Positions 7,921 to 19,273 of a stretch of DNA of 64,000 nucleotides are shown piece after piece. Position 1 is the stretch's first letter, and each line of letters opens with the position of its first letter. Source of the stretch: Sugiyamaella lignohabitans. Its lineage: Eukaryota; Ascomycota; Dipodascomycetes; Dipodascales; Trichomonascaceae. The notes below the pieces were generated by a model, which saw nothing but the letters and a program-made list of their open reading frames with translations, made no database searches and was not told the origin of the DNA. The stretch is taken from contig NC_031671.1 of the NCBI RefSeq assembly GCF_001640025.1, forward strand, positions 1,798,001-1,862,000, in the 5' to 3' direction. The translations under genes were made by a program, and so were the position numbers.

Positions 7921-10173
7921 TTAAAACACTTTTGTTTTCTTGTTGAAGATCTGGTCGATTTCGTCGTCGAGCTGACGTTTGTTTTCACCAGCTGGTTTAG
8001 TAGGGTTCGACGATGATTTTTTGGACTTGTGTTTGGATGCGATTGGCGACCCTGGCACTGGAGATGCACTTGTAGGAGTAGGAGCAAGTGCCAGTGGTAG
8101 AGCCGAGGGAGTAGCACGAACAGGCGATCGGGCAGGTGAAGGAGTAGGTCCTGTGTTGACGAGTTTCTTGGTCTTGTCTCGAAGTTTTTCTGTAGACTCG
8201 ACATCTCGAGCCTTGGTCTTGGTTTTCAAGGGTTTGGCTGTGGGAGCCGTCTGTTTAATACGAGTCAGACGTGAATAAATAAGCATGTATGCAGAGTTTT
8301 GACGGAGAACAGCCTTTTCCGACACCTTACGAACGCATTCATCGTCGTACTCGGCCCAGGTGTTGTTTGGTTGACGACACAGCGCGATGTAGTGACCGCT
8401 AGAAACAGTACGGCCTTCGTGGACAATCACGCTGACAAGACGGTATTTAATAGGTTCTCCAGAAACCGAGTACTTTGTGAGGTCCAAATCCAAGGGGTAT
8501 TTCATTGTTTCCTTGAGCTTTTGTGAATGCGAGCCCTGGAACTTGAATCTCTTGATGTGCACGGTAAGATATTCAGGAGCGTCGTTTATACGACTGATTT
8601 TAATAGCCGATGTGAGGTTCTTGCACTTTTCACACTGGTATCCAGACTTGTTTTTAGCGTCTGGTTTGATTAGTTCAGGCGAGAAAAAGTCTTGAATCGA
8701 TCCTTCAAGAGTGAATTTTGCTTTAGGAGCAGTTCCAGTAGTAGCTGAACCAGCTGATCCGTTGGTAGCAACAACGGCACTTGCACTAGTTACAGTATTT
8801 GACTGGATATTAGAATTGTTGTTAGTGGTTGATGTGTTGGAACCATTGGCATTACTAGTTTCTAGACCTTCTTTGGCGGCTTTATAAGCCTTTGCCTCGC
8901 GAGACGAAAACGATACAGGAAGGTCGTAGAAATCCTGATGTGTAGTAGATACATGGCCACATGTTTTACAAGTGACCTTCTGGTCGATATTTCCACCAAA
9001 GATCTCATGGATAATAGACGAGTTCAGTTTCTTGCCCTTTGGAACACTGTCTTCTTGGAGACGACTGATTAACGACATGAAATACTCGTGCGAGTCCTCT
9101 TGTTGCCATTCCGACATCATACAGTTGATATCAGGCAGTCTGCGAATGATCTTGATAGGATACACTTTACGCTTCTTACCTGGCTCATACAGTCTTTTCA
9201 GCAGACCCGCTAAATCACTGCTCACCGAGCTATTGGAAATGGTGTTTTTGTATCTTGACTGGGCAATATCCATCAAGTAATGAGCCATGGCTGGAACATG
9301 GAAAATAGCCTGCATAGCAGCATTCATATAGCACGTAACCGACCGGTTCTCCAGCCCGTTTGGAGCCATAGTGAGACTTCTCCACGATTTCACGATATGC
9401 GAATTCGACCGCGATCCTTTATCGGTAGTAGACTCGTTAATATCATAAAACAGTCTCATTGGCGAGATAGCTGATGACGACTCGGACGATGATTCACTCT
9501 TAGAATCAGTTGTGTTAGCAGTACCAGCTGCACCAGCAGTATTATTCCCACTGGTTTTGTTTGTTGCTAACGCCAATGGACTAACTCTTGATCCCAGTGC
9601 TAACTTCGACACTTCGCTATCGCTTTGCTCTCCATTCTCTAAACCACTGGCATCTTCATCGTCACCATCAGTCTCATCACTCTCATCACTATCACTACTT
9701 CCTTCACTATTATTATCATCTTCGTCATCATCCACGTCATCACCACCTTCATCCGACCCACTTGAGAAATCGCCATCTTCGTCTTCATCCTGATCATCTT
9801 CAGCGTCAAAATATTTGAGCTGACCAACATTCAACTCATCATCATCGCTCTCAGTATCACTATCAGGACTCGAAAGGGGGGTTAATACACCCTTTCCGAC
9901 CTTATGACGGAGATTATTTTCGTCTTCTGAGCTTTGAGGAGTACTAACAGTCGTAGACGAACCCGAATCGTCTTCATTTTCAGTGGTTTCTTCCTCATCT
10001 TCGTCCGAGCTCTCGGAGTCATGGTCGTCTTTAGACGGCTTAATAAGCACATAACTGGCCGGTTTGGCAGCACTTGTCTCTGGTTTTCTGGCCGGCACAT
10101 AATCCAGATGCGAACTAAGAATCTGTTCAGCCATAGCACTATCCCGTGCAGTCAGCGAACTGATATCGACCAT
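7921..10173 (-). CDS. UBP10: Ubiquitin-specific protease, Ubp10/USP36-like
   Basis: The 750-residue protein starts at ATG 10173. The first 230 residues are disordered with long Asp/Glu/Ser runs, typical of nuclear/nucleolar Ubp10 (Dot4). The USP domain (about residues 268-640) has a Cys box with TCYMNAAMQ (Cys near 280), then DSHEYFMSLI, a zinc-binding pair of CxxC motifs (CKTCG and CEKCK), LTVHIKRFKF, and the His box SGHYIAL near 593 with WAEYDDE. All catalytic residues are present. The usual GNT before the Cys is SVT. Ubp10 removes ubiquitin from histone H2B and acts in silencing and nucleolar function. The C-terminus is a basic Pro/Ser-rich tail. The family (USP36/42/Ubp10) is clear; the orthology is inferred from architecture. 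Confidence 0.85.
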   Translation of the reverse strand: MVDISSLTARDSAMAEQILSSHLDYVPARKPETSAAKPASYVLIKPSKDDHDSESSDEDEEETTENEDDSGSSTTVSTPQSSEDENNLRHKVGKGVLTPLSSPDSDTESDDDELNVGQLKYFDAEDDQDEDEDGDFSSGSDEGGDDVDDDEDDNNSEGSSDSDESDETDGDDEDASGLENGEQSDSEVSKLALGSRVSPLALATNKTSGNNTAGAAGTANTTDSKSESSSESSSAISPMRLFYDINESTTDKGSRSNSHIVKSWRSLTMAPNGLENRSVTCYMNAAMQAIFHVPAMAHYLMDIAQSRYKNTISNSSVSSDLAGLLKRLYEPGKKRKVYPIKIIRRLPDINCMMSEWQQEDSHEYFMSLISRLQEDSVPKGKKLNSSIIHEIFGGNIDQKVTCKTCGHVSTTHQDFYDLPVSFSSREAKAYKAAKEGLETSNANGSNTSTTNNNSNIQSNTVTSASAVVATNGSAGSATTGTAPKAKFTLEGSIQDFFSPELIKPDAKNKSGYQCEKCKNLTSAIKISRINDAPEYLTVHIKRFKFQGSHSQKLKETMKYPLDLDLTKYSVSGEPIKYRLVSVIVHEGRTVSSGHYIALCRQPNNTWAEYDDECVRKVSEKAVLRQNSAYMLIYSRLTRIKQTAPTAKPLKTKTKARDVESTEKLRDKTKKLVNTGPTPSPARSPVRATPSALPLALAPTPTSASPVPGSPIASKHKSKKSSSNPTKPAGENKRQLDDEIDQIFNKKTKVF

Positions 10174-10512
10174 TTTTTATTTTTCAAGTCTGGCGTACAC
10201 CCCTGTTGACCTCTGTTTATCGAGCCAAAAACTAGTACCACGCGTGGGTCCCGACGGCAGCACAGATGAGTCGGGCCAATTTCCCCTTAGCAAAAAACTA
10301 AAAGAAGAGCAAAAATAAACCTGTTCCAGGACGTAATCAAAAACCCTGGCTCTGCTGCTCGGTTCCTAACGGCCTCCAACGTCTGGAATATTTTTTTTTT
10401 ATTCCACCGAATATTTTTTACTTTTTTTTTTCCTAATCGATCTGATCAATACAGTTCTCTGCAGATTGCATCTGTCCATCTGCGTGGGGCTGGCGTCAGC
10501 CGCACAGGGTCT

Positions 10513-10537
10513 TCTCAGGGGTGGTTTACCCCTGAGA
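10513..10537. repeat. Hairpin, 10-bp stem, unrelated to the palindrome family
   Basis: TCTCAGGGGT, a GGTTT loop, and ACCCCTGAGA form a perfect stem just upstream of the GC-rich palindrome that flanks SPB1. It may act in 3'-end formation or be a remnant of another element. Confidence 0.6.
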
Positions 10538-10554
10538 CGCCGGTTCGGGGGTGT

Positions 10555-10644
10555 GCCTCCGGCGGACATACGGCCCCGACGAAACGACTCGAGCAAAGCG
10601 AGAGGAGCAGCGGGGTCTGGGGCAGAGCCCCAGCCGCCGGAGGC
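10555..10644 (+). repeat. GC-rich palindrome, one full unit plus a core fragment
   Basis: A short GCCTCCGGCGG fragment at 10555 is followed by a full unit at 10586-10644 ending CCGGAGGC. It lies 46 bp past the SPB1 stop. Confidence 0.85.
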
Positions 10645-10690
10645 AGGCTGTTGACGGTATCTAAACCAATAAAATATATATTAACTAGGC

Positions 10691-13231
10691 TCAATGCTTC
10701 TTCTTTTTCATCTTCTTTTGGATTCTGTTCAATGCACGTTGTTCCTTTTTGAGGGTTCCGTCGACCATCTTGTATTTGCCCTTGACGCCCTTGGGTCGGC
10801 CTTGTAGACCTCTGTTGGCACCCTTGGCAGCAATGACTGTCACCTTGGGTTTGTCCGACTTCTTTTTGGTCAGCTTGCGCATGAGTTTGGCGATATCTTC
10901 GGACTTTTCCTTTTCGGATTTGGAATCGTCTTCGTTGATAAGATCGGTCTTCTTGCGGATCTTCTCCAGCTTCTGATGGGCCTTATATTTCTTACGAGCT
11001 TGTGCTTCAGCGACCTTTTTAATGGGTCTGGCGTTCATGGCCTTTAGTTTCTCTTTGATAGCCTCGGCTGCTTCTTTAGTAATAGGCTTTTGAAGTTTGC
11101 TGTGTTTGGATTCGTCATCCAGGAACCAGTCAGGTAGTCCATCCTTATCTCGGAAGGTGTATCTGTTATATCCTTCGTCGATAAGCGAATGCTTCGACTT
11201 CTGTCCAAGCGCCAATTGGTGTGCCAGGGTCATGGCTTGAGCTGTCACAATATCCACATATGGCTCCTCACGCTTGTCTTTCTCGGTATCCCACTCATTC
11301 TCCTCGTCATCATCCGACTCGGGTTCTCTGGCAACAACCTCGAAATCCGAGTCAGACTCAGATCCGTCATCTGATTCCAGTTCAGTGGCACTGTTGCTGC
11401 TACCATTAGTAGTTCCGTTAACTTTTCCGTTGGTACTTCCGTTAGCTTTGCCATTGGTAATTCCGTTGACTTTGCCATTGGTCTTGACATTGGTCACATT
11501 GGTCGATGTGTTAGTGGAAACAGGACTGTCGACGTCCAAAGACTTGAATAGTGGGTTGTCGAAAAAGACTGCGGCCTTGCGACTGAGATCGCCTACTTTG
11601 CTTGGCCTCAGCGTGTTGATGAGCTTGTTAATGCTCTCATCTCCATCACTGTCACTGTCGCTATCGCTGTCCTCAGCTTCTAGCACATCCGAATCCGAAT
11701 CGCTGTTATTTTGCTTCTCTTCAAAACCATCCCACTCGTCATCACCATTCTCTCGGGCCATCTTGGCCTGGTACTTGGCATCACGCTCGGCCTTGCGCTT
11801 TTTATAGTCGATATACATATCATCCAACTGAGCATCCAGGTTATCAGCAGCATCGTCACTGTCATAGTCTTCATAGCCATTGCCATTAGCAGACTCCTTG
11901 GCATCGCCCATATCAACCTCATCATCAGCACCGCCGTTATTGAATACCATGCTCTTTTTACCCTTGATAAGATCCGACAGTTTACCAGTCTTCTCAGCGT
12001 GCTTGAGATTGAACAATGACTGGCCTTGTGAACCAGCATCAATACCAATATCTCCAGGAGTCATCATGTTCATTTGCAATCTTGTAATTTCCTTTTGCTT
12101 GCGCTCGTTGGCATTTCTCTTTTCTCTCTTTTTCCGCAGTCTTTCCTGATCTTGAAGCTCTTGTAGCTCTTTTTCAATGCGTTCTTCCTCGGTCAGAGGT
12201 TCGGCCTCTTCCTCAGTCTTCTCTTCTTTAACATCTATTCCAAGCAAATCTCTAGCAGCCAATCTCCATTTAAGAATCATTCGGAAGTCTTTCTTACCAA
12301 GGACCTTGAGATCCTTGAAACATTCTAAAAGCTCATCAGTAGTTTGTGGCAGCTTTTTAACTTGTTTGAGCTCGGGCTCTTCGTGGTGGTCAAAACTGAA
12401 TGCTGACATACCACCCAGACACTGGATAGGGTCCTCGTGCTTGATAAACTCCAGTGCCGACATGGTATGATACTGTGTGTAATCACCCTCTTCATAACCG
12501 TCTCTCTTACGTCTCTTCAACTCGGGGTTGAAAACTTTGGCTTGGTAGTTGGGTGTAGGATCTTGCAACTCCTCGAAAACATGCTTAGAGTCTAATAATT
12601 TGGGGTCAATCTTTTTAGGTGCTTTAAAGCCTCTGCAAACAACGAAGATTTCGGCTGATACATTTCTTGACGAAGGAGGTTTGGTGGCCTCGACCTTGTC
12701 AAAAAACTGTTGGAATACCCACATCAAGTTATTATAATCCTTGGATCTAAAAACTTTCGTGACAAAGGTACCTCCTTGGATAAGAAACTCCACAGCCAGC
12801 TTCAGAGATTGGAGCACCAGCTCCGACTGGGTGAACGCATCCTGAGTCCATGCCATACCGACATTAGGAGCACCATCGTGTAATACAGCATCTGCTTTCC
12901 ATGTCTTCATATGACCTCGGAGCTGTGTTCTACAGTGTTCAGTAGTAATATCACTCTGGAAAGTAATCACATTGGGAAGAGGCTTGATTGGTGCCAAATC
13001 AACACCAATGATAAGTGAGTTGATAGGACACAAGTTGGACGCTACTTGACACCATGAACCAGGAGCAGCACACAAATCGATAACTACCTTTGACTTTTCC
13101 AAAAAGTGGCCAAACTTCTCGTTAATCTGAATGATTTTGAACGAAGAACGGGCTCTATATCCCTTCTCCTTCGCTAAACGGTAGTAGTGATCTAAACGAC
13201 CTTTACCATGTTTCTTTTGAGCTTTACCCAT
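10691..13231 (-). CDS. SPB1: Spb1, 25S rRNA 2'-O-ribose methyltransferase
   Basis: The 846-residue protein starts at ATG 13231, close to the S. cerevisiae length. It opens with MGKAQKKHGKGRLDHYYRLA. The FtsJ methyltransferase domain (about residues 1-210) has the SAM site DLCAAPGSWCQVAS and a K-D-K-E set: K of SFKII, D of VLHDGAPN, K of FVTKVFR and E of SAEIFVV. A DUF3381-type middle domain and a Lys-rich Spb1 C-terminal domain (about residues 650-846) follow. Spb1 acts in the nucleolus on 60S precursors and methylates a conserved 25S guanosine in the A-loop. The acidic linker holds an unusual run of short Thr/Asn/Gly/Lys repeats around residues 580-620, coded by a degenerate minisatellite at about 11400-11490. 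Confidence 0.95.
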   Translation of the reverse strand: MGKAQKKHGKGRLDHYYRLAKEKGYRARSSFKIIQINEKFGHFLEKSKVVIDLCAAPGSWCQVASNLCPINSLIIGVDLAPIKPLPNVITFQSDITTEHCRTQLRGHMKTWKADAVLHDGAPNVGMAWTQDAFTQSELVLQSLKLAVEFLIQGGTFVTKVFRSKDYNNLMWVFQQFFDKVEATKPPSSRNVSAEIFVVCRGFKAPKKIDPKLLDSKHVFEELQDPTPNYQAKVFNPELKRRKRDGYEEGDYTQYHTMSALEFIKHEDPIQCLGGMSAFSFDHHEEPELKQVKKLPQTTDELLECFKDLKVLGKKDFRMILKWRLAARDLLGIDVKEEKTEEEAEPLTEEERIEKELQELQDQERLRKKREKRNANERKQKEITRLQMNMMTPGDIGIDAGSQGQSLFNLKHAEKTGKLSDLIKGKKSMVFNNGGADDEVDMGDAKESANGNGYEDYDSDDAADNLDAQLDDMYIDYKKRKAERDAKYQAKMARENGDDEWDGFEEKQNNSDSDSDVLEAEDSDSDSDSDGDESINKLINTLRPSKVGDLSRKAAVFFDNPLFKSLDVDSPVSTNTSTNVTNVKTNGKVNGITNGKANGSTNGKVNGTTNGSSNSATELESDDGSESDSDFEVVAREPESDDDEENEWDTEKDKREEPYVDIVTAQAMTLAHQLALGQKSKHSLIDEGYNRYTFRDKDGLPDWFLDDESKHSKLQKPITKEAAEAIKEKLKAMNARPIKKVAEAQARKKYKAHQKLEKIRKKTDLINEDDSKSEKEKSEDIAKLMRKLTKKKSDKPKVTVIAAKGANRGLQGRPKGVKGKYKMVDGTLKKEQRALNRIQKKMKKKKH
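11400..11490. repeat. In-frame minisatellite in SPB1
   Basis: Imperfect 12-24 bp repeats of the type GTNCCGTTNGCTTTGCCATT encode a Thr-Asn-Gly-Lys-Val-Asn-Gly type repeat in the Spb1 linker. Length variation between strains is likely. Confidence 0.7.
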
Positions 13232-13494
13232 TTTGCTCAGCTAACTCGTCTCAAATATACCGAGCCCAACTAAAAAAAAATGAATAAATAAATGCACAAA
13301 AAAACAAAAAAAAAATTCCCGATAAAATAAATATAAGCAGCTATTCCTCGCAGCCTTCTCCCTCCACCGGCCTAAATTTTTTTTTTATGCATTATCTGAA
13401 ATTTTCATTTGATAATGGGCAAGGGTACACCTTTCCCGCCGTTCAGGGCCCGATAGCGGCAAGGGTAGACCCTAAAATATTGGCCAGGGGAACT

Positions 13495-13554
13495 GCCTCC
13501 GGAGGCTGGGGCTCCGCCCCAGACCCCGTGGCTCCTCTCGATACGCTCGAGTCG
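13495..13554 (-). repeat. GC-rich palindrome, single unit
   Basis: The unit runs from GCCTCCGGAGGC to a CTCTCGATACGCTCGAGTCG tail. Two tail substitutions change the usual GCTTCGC loop. It lies about 260 bp upstream of the SPB1 start. Confidence 0.85.
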
Positions 13555-13814
13555 GGCGTGGGGGTCTCCAGTTGACCGGTGGAAGTGGTTGCTGGAGGTC
13601 TGGAGTTCACACTTGCATGGATCAGGGCCCTCTTTCGATTTCTTTTCACAGTTTTTCATAAATAGCATCAGTTTTTTCTTGATTTCCTAGCTTATTTACC
13701 AGATGATCTGATTCTCCGATGCTGATAAGTATTTCCAGGGACTCGTTTGGCACACTTCCGAGCCCGAGACCGACATCTCACAGGGACTCCCTCTCACTAG
13801 CATCCCCCCTAACA

Positions 13815-13864
13815 GCTCGCGAAGCGAGCACAACGGGTCTGGGCAGAGCCCAGCCGCCGGAGGC
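13815..13864 (+). repeat. GC-rich palindrome, single unit with shortened hairpin
   Basis: A GCTCGCGAAGCGAGC tail is followed by CTGGGCAGAGCCCAG and CCGGAGGC. The central hairpin is one base pair shorter than usual on both sides, a matched change. Confidence 0.85.
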
Positions 13865-15969
13865 ATGTCCCACAACCACAAAACCAGTTAAATTCCATAA
13901 GTTCTTGTTCCGAGCCATCGGATCAATGCGCATGAGCAGCCCTAGAGGGTAGCGCACCTGGAAAACGTAATACGAGTAGGCCATAGAGAGAAGAGAAGAC
14001 CTCAACTCTCATAGCCCGATCGTTGTACATATCAAGCTCGGTGTTCAGTGTCTATATACAGACAGTTATACGTCTGGTTAGGCGGGCAGTTTGCATTTCA
14101 GAACGAAATACCACTGTCGACTCACACAAACAACTGGGAGTACTAACAAGACACCTTGGTTCTCTCTTAGCGTGTAGACACATTCACTGGCCATGGAGCA
14201 GACGACGAATTTGTCGGCCAGCCAACTTAAGTCACGCAGTTGTTGTGAAGAGGAAAATGCTCGAAATGCGCTTCCTGATCTTTTATATACGAAAATTTAT
14301 TTGGTCACGTGATGTGTTACTTTTAGTACTATGCCAGTTGAGTTTCCACAGTCTAATACTTTGCTAGAAATTCCTCCTTATCGTACTAACTAGGCCGAAA
14401 TCATAGATATAAATCTAGCGAGTGGATTTAAAAAATGCGATGGCTATGGGAAGTAGTTGGTCTATATGTATATTATATAAAAGAGTTATGCAGGGTCCGG
14501 TCTGTAATACTTAATAACCTGAAAGGACTCACAAATGTGCTTTTGTCTAATTTCAAACTTACACAATGTTGTTTTACCTGGTGACATTTGAAATAGACAA
14601 GGAATATAGTGCTAGTCACCAGTTCTAGGTAACAACTATAGGAGGTTTGACACAAAATGTCGACTGTGTTCCAAAACCTAATAAGGACGGCCATAATCAA
14701 GAAAAGGGAAACCACGGGCCAACTTCGTTGGAAGAGAGTCATTGTAGTAGAGAAAAATAATGGAAAATGTCGGAGAGTGTGGATCCGCTATTTGATTCCC
14801 ACCTGAAATCGTACATAGACTGTTTAAGAATCTAAATGTCTAAGATTTATACATTCGACAAGTTTCAACAATGTGGCACAACCTTCTAGCCGGTGATTCA
14901 ACCTTGTAGCAGTCGTCTACGGATCCCAGAACTAGAAATGCCGTTCCATTAAGCGTGCCGTTAAGAAATGATCGGACTAAGCCTTTAAAGATGCAAATAC
15001 ACTACACAGGACATTGTAAATCAGTGTAAATGCGCTTGACAATTGTATATATAACGATATGCTTTATACCCGTACTACTTCGAGTCCTTTGATCTTATAA
15101 TTAACAATTGAAGAGCTGACAATTGATGTGAGCCTGTGGGCTATCAAGAAAGTCAGTCGGCAGAGACATTAACGTATCATACCTTCGTATACACTTGCCA
15201 GAACTATTCTATTGTGTTACCGAAATTATTGCCACTACTTTCAACATTACTTCGAGAGGTATGTCGGTACAACTACCCTTATCAGTAATAAATGAATGTT
15301 TTGGCAAAGACACAAAATTAAGACTGAAACCGGCTCTATAATGCTTATTTAAAATCGACGCATCAGAAATCTATGTGCGCGGGGAGAATTTATTGCATTT
15401 CCCAGTCTTGAGCATTTTCTCTATATTGATAAGCAACATTGCCAGCGTTGCTCTTTTCGTCGACGTAATTCTTCTTTTTTATTCGTCAGAGTAAATTTCG
15501 GGACTCGGAACCGGCCTGAGACTAATATGTAAAACCTCCAACTAACAAATCGCAAAAAGATTCCACAGGCTTATTGATAACCGACGAAACGAGAGTAATT
15601 CCGTCCCTTCAAGAACTGAAGACACCCGAGCTTGTTAATTACATAGAATGTGCAGACCCTCTCTCACATCCTTTGGATGTGGCCCAAATTTAGAAGTGCA
15701 AATTCTACGTCAATTTTCACATCGAGCTGGTGGGTATGATATCAACGATCTCAATGACATATCAACCAAATTTCCGCGACTTGGTTGACTTTGTCAAGGC
15801 TTTCAGGATATGTCAAAGTTCGATCAATTTGACCATCACTGTCTAGAGGCATTTTCTTATCAACTGTCTGATGCAAAATCGTCGGCGATATCGTCCTCGG
15901 TCAGAGCCAAGTTTCACTGAAGAAGTCGAAACGGGTTTAGACACGGGCTCTGATTTTTAACTTGACGAC

Positions 15970-16089
15970 TCTGCCCCAGACCCTGGTTGCTCCTCTCGCT
16001 GCCCTCGAGTCGTTCCGTCTACGGTCCCGGTCGTCTCCTGCGAAGCAGGAGCAACCAGGGTCTGGGGCGGAGCCCCAGCCGCCGGAGGC
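15970..16089. repeat. GC-rich palindrome, paired units, left core truncated
   Basis: The left unit lacks the GCCTCCGGCGG end and starts CTGCCCCAGACCCTGG. The right unit is complete with a CTCCTGCGAAGCAGGAG tail. Both share the CCAGGGTCT/AGACCCTGG variant. Confidence 0.85.
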
Positions 16090-16407
16090 TCGACCACACC
16101 CCCCGTCACCAGCCGGGCTGATCTCGTGGGGGTTGCGTGAGCGATCTACGAGCTGAGATGAGCTGATGTGACTACGCATGCCCGAGTTAGTTTGGGTTTC
16201 CGAAAAGGGCTGCCGAGTGGGTCAACGGGTCTATGCCAGGTCGGGTAGCGACGAAAATGGTCCTGGAACGGGCTCATGCCTTGGCTACTGCCACGATATG
16301 GATATGTAATACTACCCTGGCTTCAGTGGGGGTACTACAGCGGGGTAGTACCGAGACTGGGTTCATTCCCCGGATTTGATCTTGGCCTTCGTCATAACCG
16401 GGGTCGT

Positions 16408-16460
16408 GCCTCCGGTCGCTGGGGCGCTGCCCAAGACCCCGTTGTGCTCGCTTCGCGAGC
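16408..16460 (-). repeat. GC-rich palindrome, single unit
   Basis: The unit has a GCTCGCTTCGCGAGC tail and a slightly changed core (GCCTCCGGTCGC; GCTGCCCAAGACCCC). Confidence 0.8.
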
Positions 16461-16888
16461 GGTTCTGGGGTCCCCTGGGTGGGGGAATGTCATTTTTGGG
16501 AGAGAAGATATTCCACGCACTTGAACATCGGATTCCCAATTTGCAGGTTTTTTTAGTCGCCAAATTTTCCAGATACAGAAAAAAAGGTGCAAATTTTATT
16601 GTATATGCAGACCTTAATGAGATGCATTTTTTTATGCGCAGATCTGCGAACATGAACCTTTTTTCTGCAATTTGTGGAGTGCCCAACGGTCCTATTGTTT
16701 AGAGCTAGTGACCGGTTCACGACGGGGGTTTCTGACGAAAAAATAAAAGAAAAAAAATTTCAAATTTCATATTTTCATAGTCATACGACAATGACAATGA
16801 ACACATGATAGAATTATCTCAGAGAGGCGCTTTGAATCAACCGAATATATGAGATGCAGCGAGCTTGACGCCCTGTACAGGCCGAGCA

Positions 16889-16942
16889 GCTCGCGAAAGG
16901 GAGCACAACGGGGTCTGGGGCAACGCCCCAGCCGTCGGAGGC
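16889..16942 (+). repeat. GC-rich palindrome, single decayed unit
   Basis: The tail GCTCGCGAAAGGGAGC has lost the perfect GCGAAGC loop, and the core ends GTCGGAGGC. Confidence 0.8.
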
Positions 16943-17934
16943 ATTTTCGTGGCGTGACGTGGATATCACACAGATCACCGGAAAATGGAAATCGTCAAGG
17001 AGCAGCATGTCTGGAGCCCTCGACAACAGTGCATGGTCATTGCGTGGACGGTGATATTCCTAGATAATTATTATTATCTACATTCAAGGAATGGCAGGCC
17101 GGGGTTGATCCGAAATAGACAGCGACTTGTGATGCTGTTGACGAGCCCGTTCCTCCGTGCGAACTTGAGACCGTTTAGACCGGCGGTAAGACCACTAGTT
17201 GAGCCGTTTACTTGACATATCCAGGCTGATACCGAAGCGTTTAAATCAATGTTACATTTAGCAATCGGCCATGTTGCAATCTATTCGTAAACGGGAGTTT
17301 ACCCTAACGTCATGCAAGGTAAAGATAAGAGGGGTATGCATGTCTCCTGGCCTGCGGGGTGGGGGGTGAGGGAGCAGTGGGGTTGGCAGCGGGGTGCTAA
17401 GTGGGGTGCCATTTGTCTGGCAATATGGTCCAACAGCGTTACAAAACAAAAACCCAAAATTTAAGGATCATAGGGGTGCCGTATTCTTTACTAGTACCAG
17501 TATAGTTAACTTGTACAGTTCTGTACAGCGATAGATATTTTCAGGACCAAAGGAAGTTGCTAAAGCTATGGCGAGCATAAATCATTTGTGTTGGGAAAGT
17601 GGGAGCGGAAAAACCTGATTATCAAACACCCTTTCTCTGACCGGCCGCCTTTCCGCCCGCCAGCGGCTTGCTATGTCTCATATAACCAAGCCAGAGTTCC
17701 GAACGCAGTAGGCTAACGCGCAACAGTCCACATTTGCAGCTACTCCCCCCATCTGCAGGCCGACAAAAGCAATGTGCACAGATAAGCTTCAGATCCATCG
17801 TCAAACGAGAACGCTCGAATCCAACGGTTTGGCAGCGCCGATCCCTGCCCAATCCCACCAGCGATCCCACCGCCCAAAACCCCCTGAATCCACCGCTACC
17901 ACCCACTCTCTCCTCGACCTGGCACCCCCTAACC

Positions 17935-18061
17935 GCTCGCGAAGCGAGCACAACGGGGTCTGGGGCAGCGCCCCAGCCGCCGGAGGCAGACAGTCTCCCC
18001 GGGGGTGTGCCTCCGGCGGCTGGGGCGCTGCCCCAGACCCCGTTGTGCTCGCTTCGCGAGC
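17935..18061. repeat. GC-rich palindrome, paired units (cores inside)
   Basis: Two almost perfect inverted units have GCTCGCGAAGCGAGC tails outside and CCGGAGGC/GCCTCCGG cores inside, with about 21 bp between them. It is the opposite arrangement to most pairs. Confidence 0.9.
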
Positions 18062-18209
18062 GTCGTTGGGGGTGGTTGGTCCCGGTTATGATGGGATCTG
18101 GCGTCGGGGATGTGTGTAGAGAAAACCCAGAGTGCACGCAGGTTGCCGGTCATGTCTGCACGAGCAGACCAGTTTTTCCGGGTTAGCGATGCAGGAGATG
18201 GACAGTCGG

Positions 18210-18307
18210 TTGATTGGTTGGTTGGATGGATGGATGGATAGGTTACGGTAGACTGGTGGCTATGGGTGGGAGCGATGCTGATATCACGTCAGTCGGTCGG
18301 TCGGTCG
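18210..18307. repeat. Tetranucleotide microsatellites
   Basis: A TTGG/TGGA tract lies at 18210-18240 and a TCGG tract at 18293-18307. Confidence 0.75.
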
Positions 18308-19216
18308 TTATCGTGTGTAACCGTCGTTGACAGTGCTGCGTGCTTATCTTATCAGGAGGCTGCAACTCTACTAGTATGGGCTGCATGCAGTATCAGCAGC
18401 GGTGACTCCCAGTAAGATCGCAGCGCAATTGGCTATCTCGGACCTACAGTTGTCTCTATCGTGGCACTCAAAATTAGACCGGTTACGTCGCGATTCCATG
18501 CACCTGGCTCAGTTAGCTGATGTTCAATGTACTCAGTATGGACAGACACTCGAGTTGCTATTGTTAATCAGGCCACTGCAGAGTATACCGCAGTCCGTGT
18601 TCAGATCATTGTAGCAGCTCTATAAGCTGGAGGCATATCATGCATGGTCTTTTAACTCTAATGCTCGAAACTGTAAATTCTGTTATCAGCTAAATCCAGT
18701 CAGTAATATTGGCAGTGTTACTACTGCCTATACTGCTATTAGTACTGTTAGATGCGTATAGATAGCCGACTGCTGCTAGGTACTGGCTGCTGCTAGTTTT
18801 GTTCCATGCGTAAAGCCATACTAACTGGACCTATAGGACCTATAGATCTATTTTGGTTTTTACTGATTCACCCCAAGAACTGTCAATTGTAGCGCTACAC
18901 TATCTTTTTTATCGTTATCTCATTACTACTCCCATATCGTGTGCTACTATATTGTTTTACTCCTATCGCTATACTCTATACTCTTCTCCTATTCCATACT
19001 CCAAGATAGCTATGTGCTATAGCATGTATCTTTCAATGTAGTACCGTATCACCCTATCAGAGCGATCTCACCATGAAACTGAAATTATAGAGGAGAGGAA
19101 GGGGAACAATCTGAAAATAGCTGTCACCGAGTTTGATGGTACTGATAGAGGTTCGACTGTTGAAATGATTCGGACTATTAACTTCACAGTTCACAGTTAA
19201 TAGTGAAGTATATTAC

Positions 19217-19273
19217 GAAATATGAAATATGAATTCTGAAATATGAATTCTGAAATATGAATTCTGAATTATG
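19217..19273. repeat. 14-bp tandem repeat
   Basis: GAAATATGAATTCT is repeated about four times, with slight changes at the ends. Confidence 0.8.

Larger units (their letters stand above)
10174..10690. other. Intergenic: UBP10 promoter and SPB1 3' flank
   Basis: The 517 bp hold poly-T tracts near 10391 and 10424. A separate perfect 10-bp stem with a 5-nt loop lies at 10513-10537 (TCTCAGGGGT paired with ACCCCTGAGA). One GC-rich palindrome follows next to SPB1. No gene is seen. Confidence 0.6.

Noticed and set aside
9512..9830. Frames opposite the acidic N-terminus of UBP10
   Set aside because: They are antisense shadows of Asp/Glu/Ser codon runs.
14473..14742. 89-codon minus-strand frame in the gene-poor island
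   Set aside because: Composition looks random and no neighbour, splice site or family supports it.
16340..16385. tRNA-like T arm (CTGGG TTCATTC CCCGG)
   Set aside because: The loop lacks the conserved A58 and no D arm or anticodon arm can be placed upstream.
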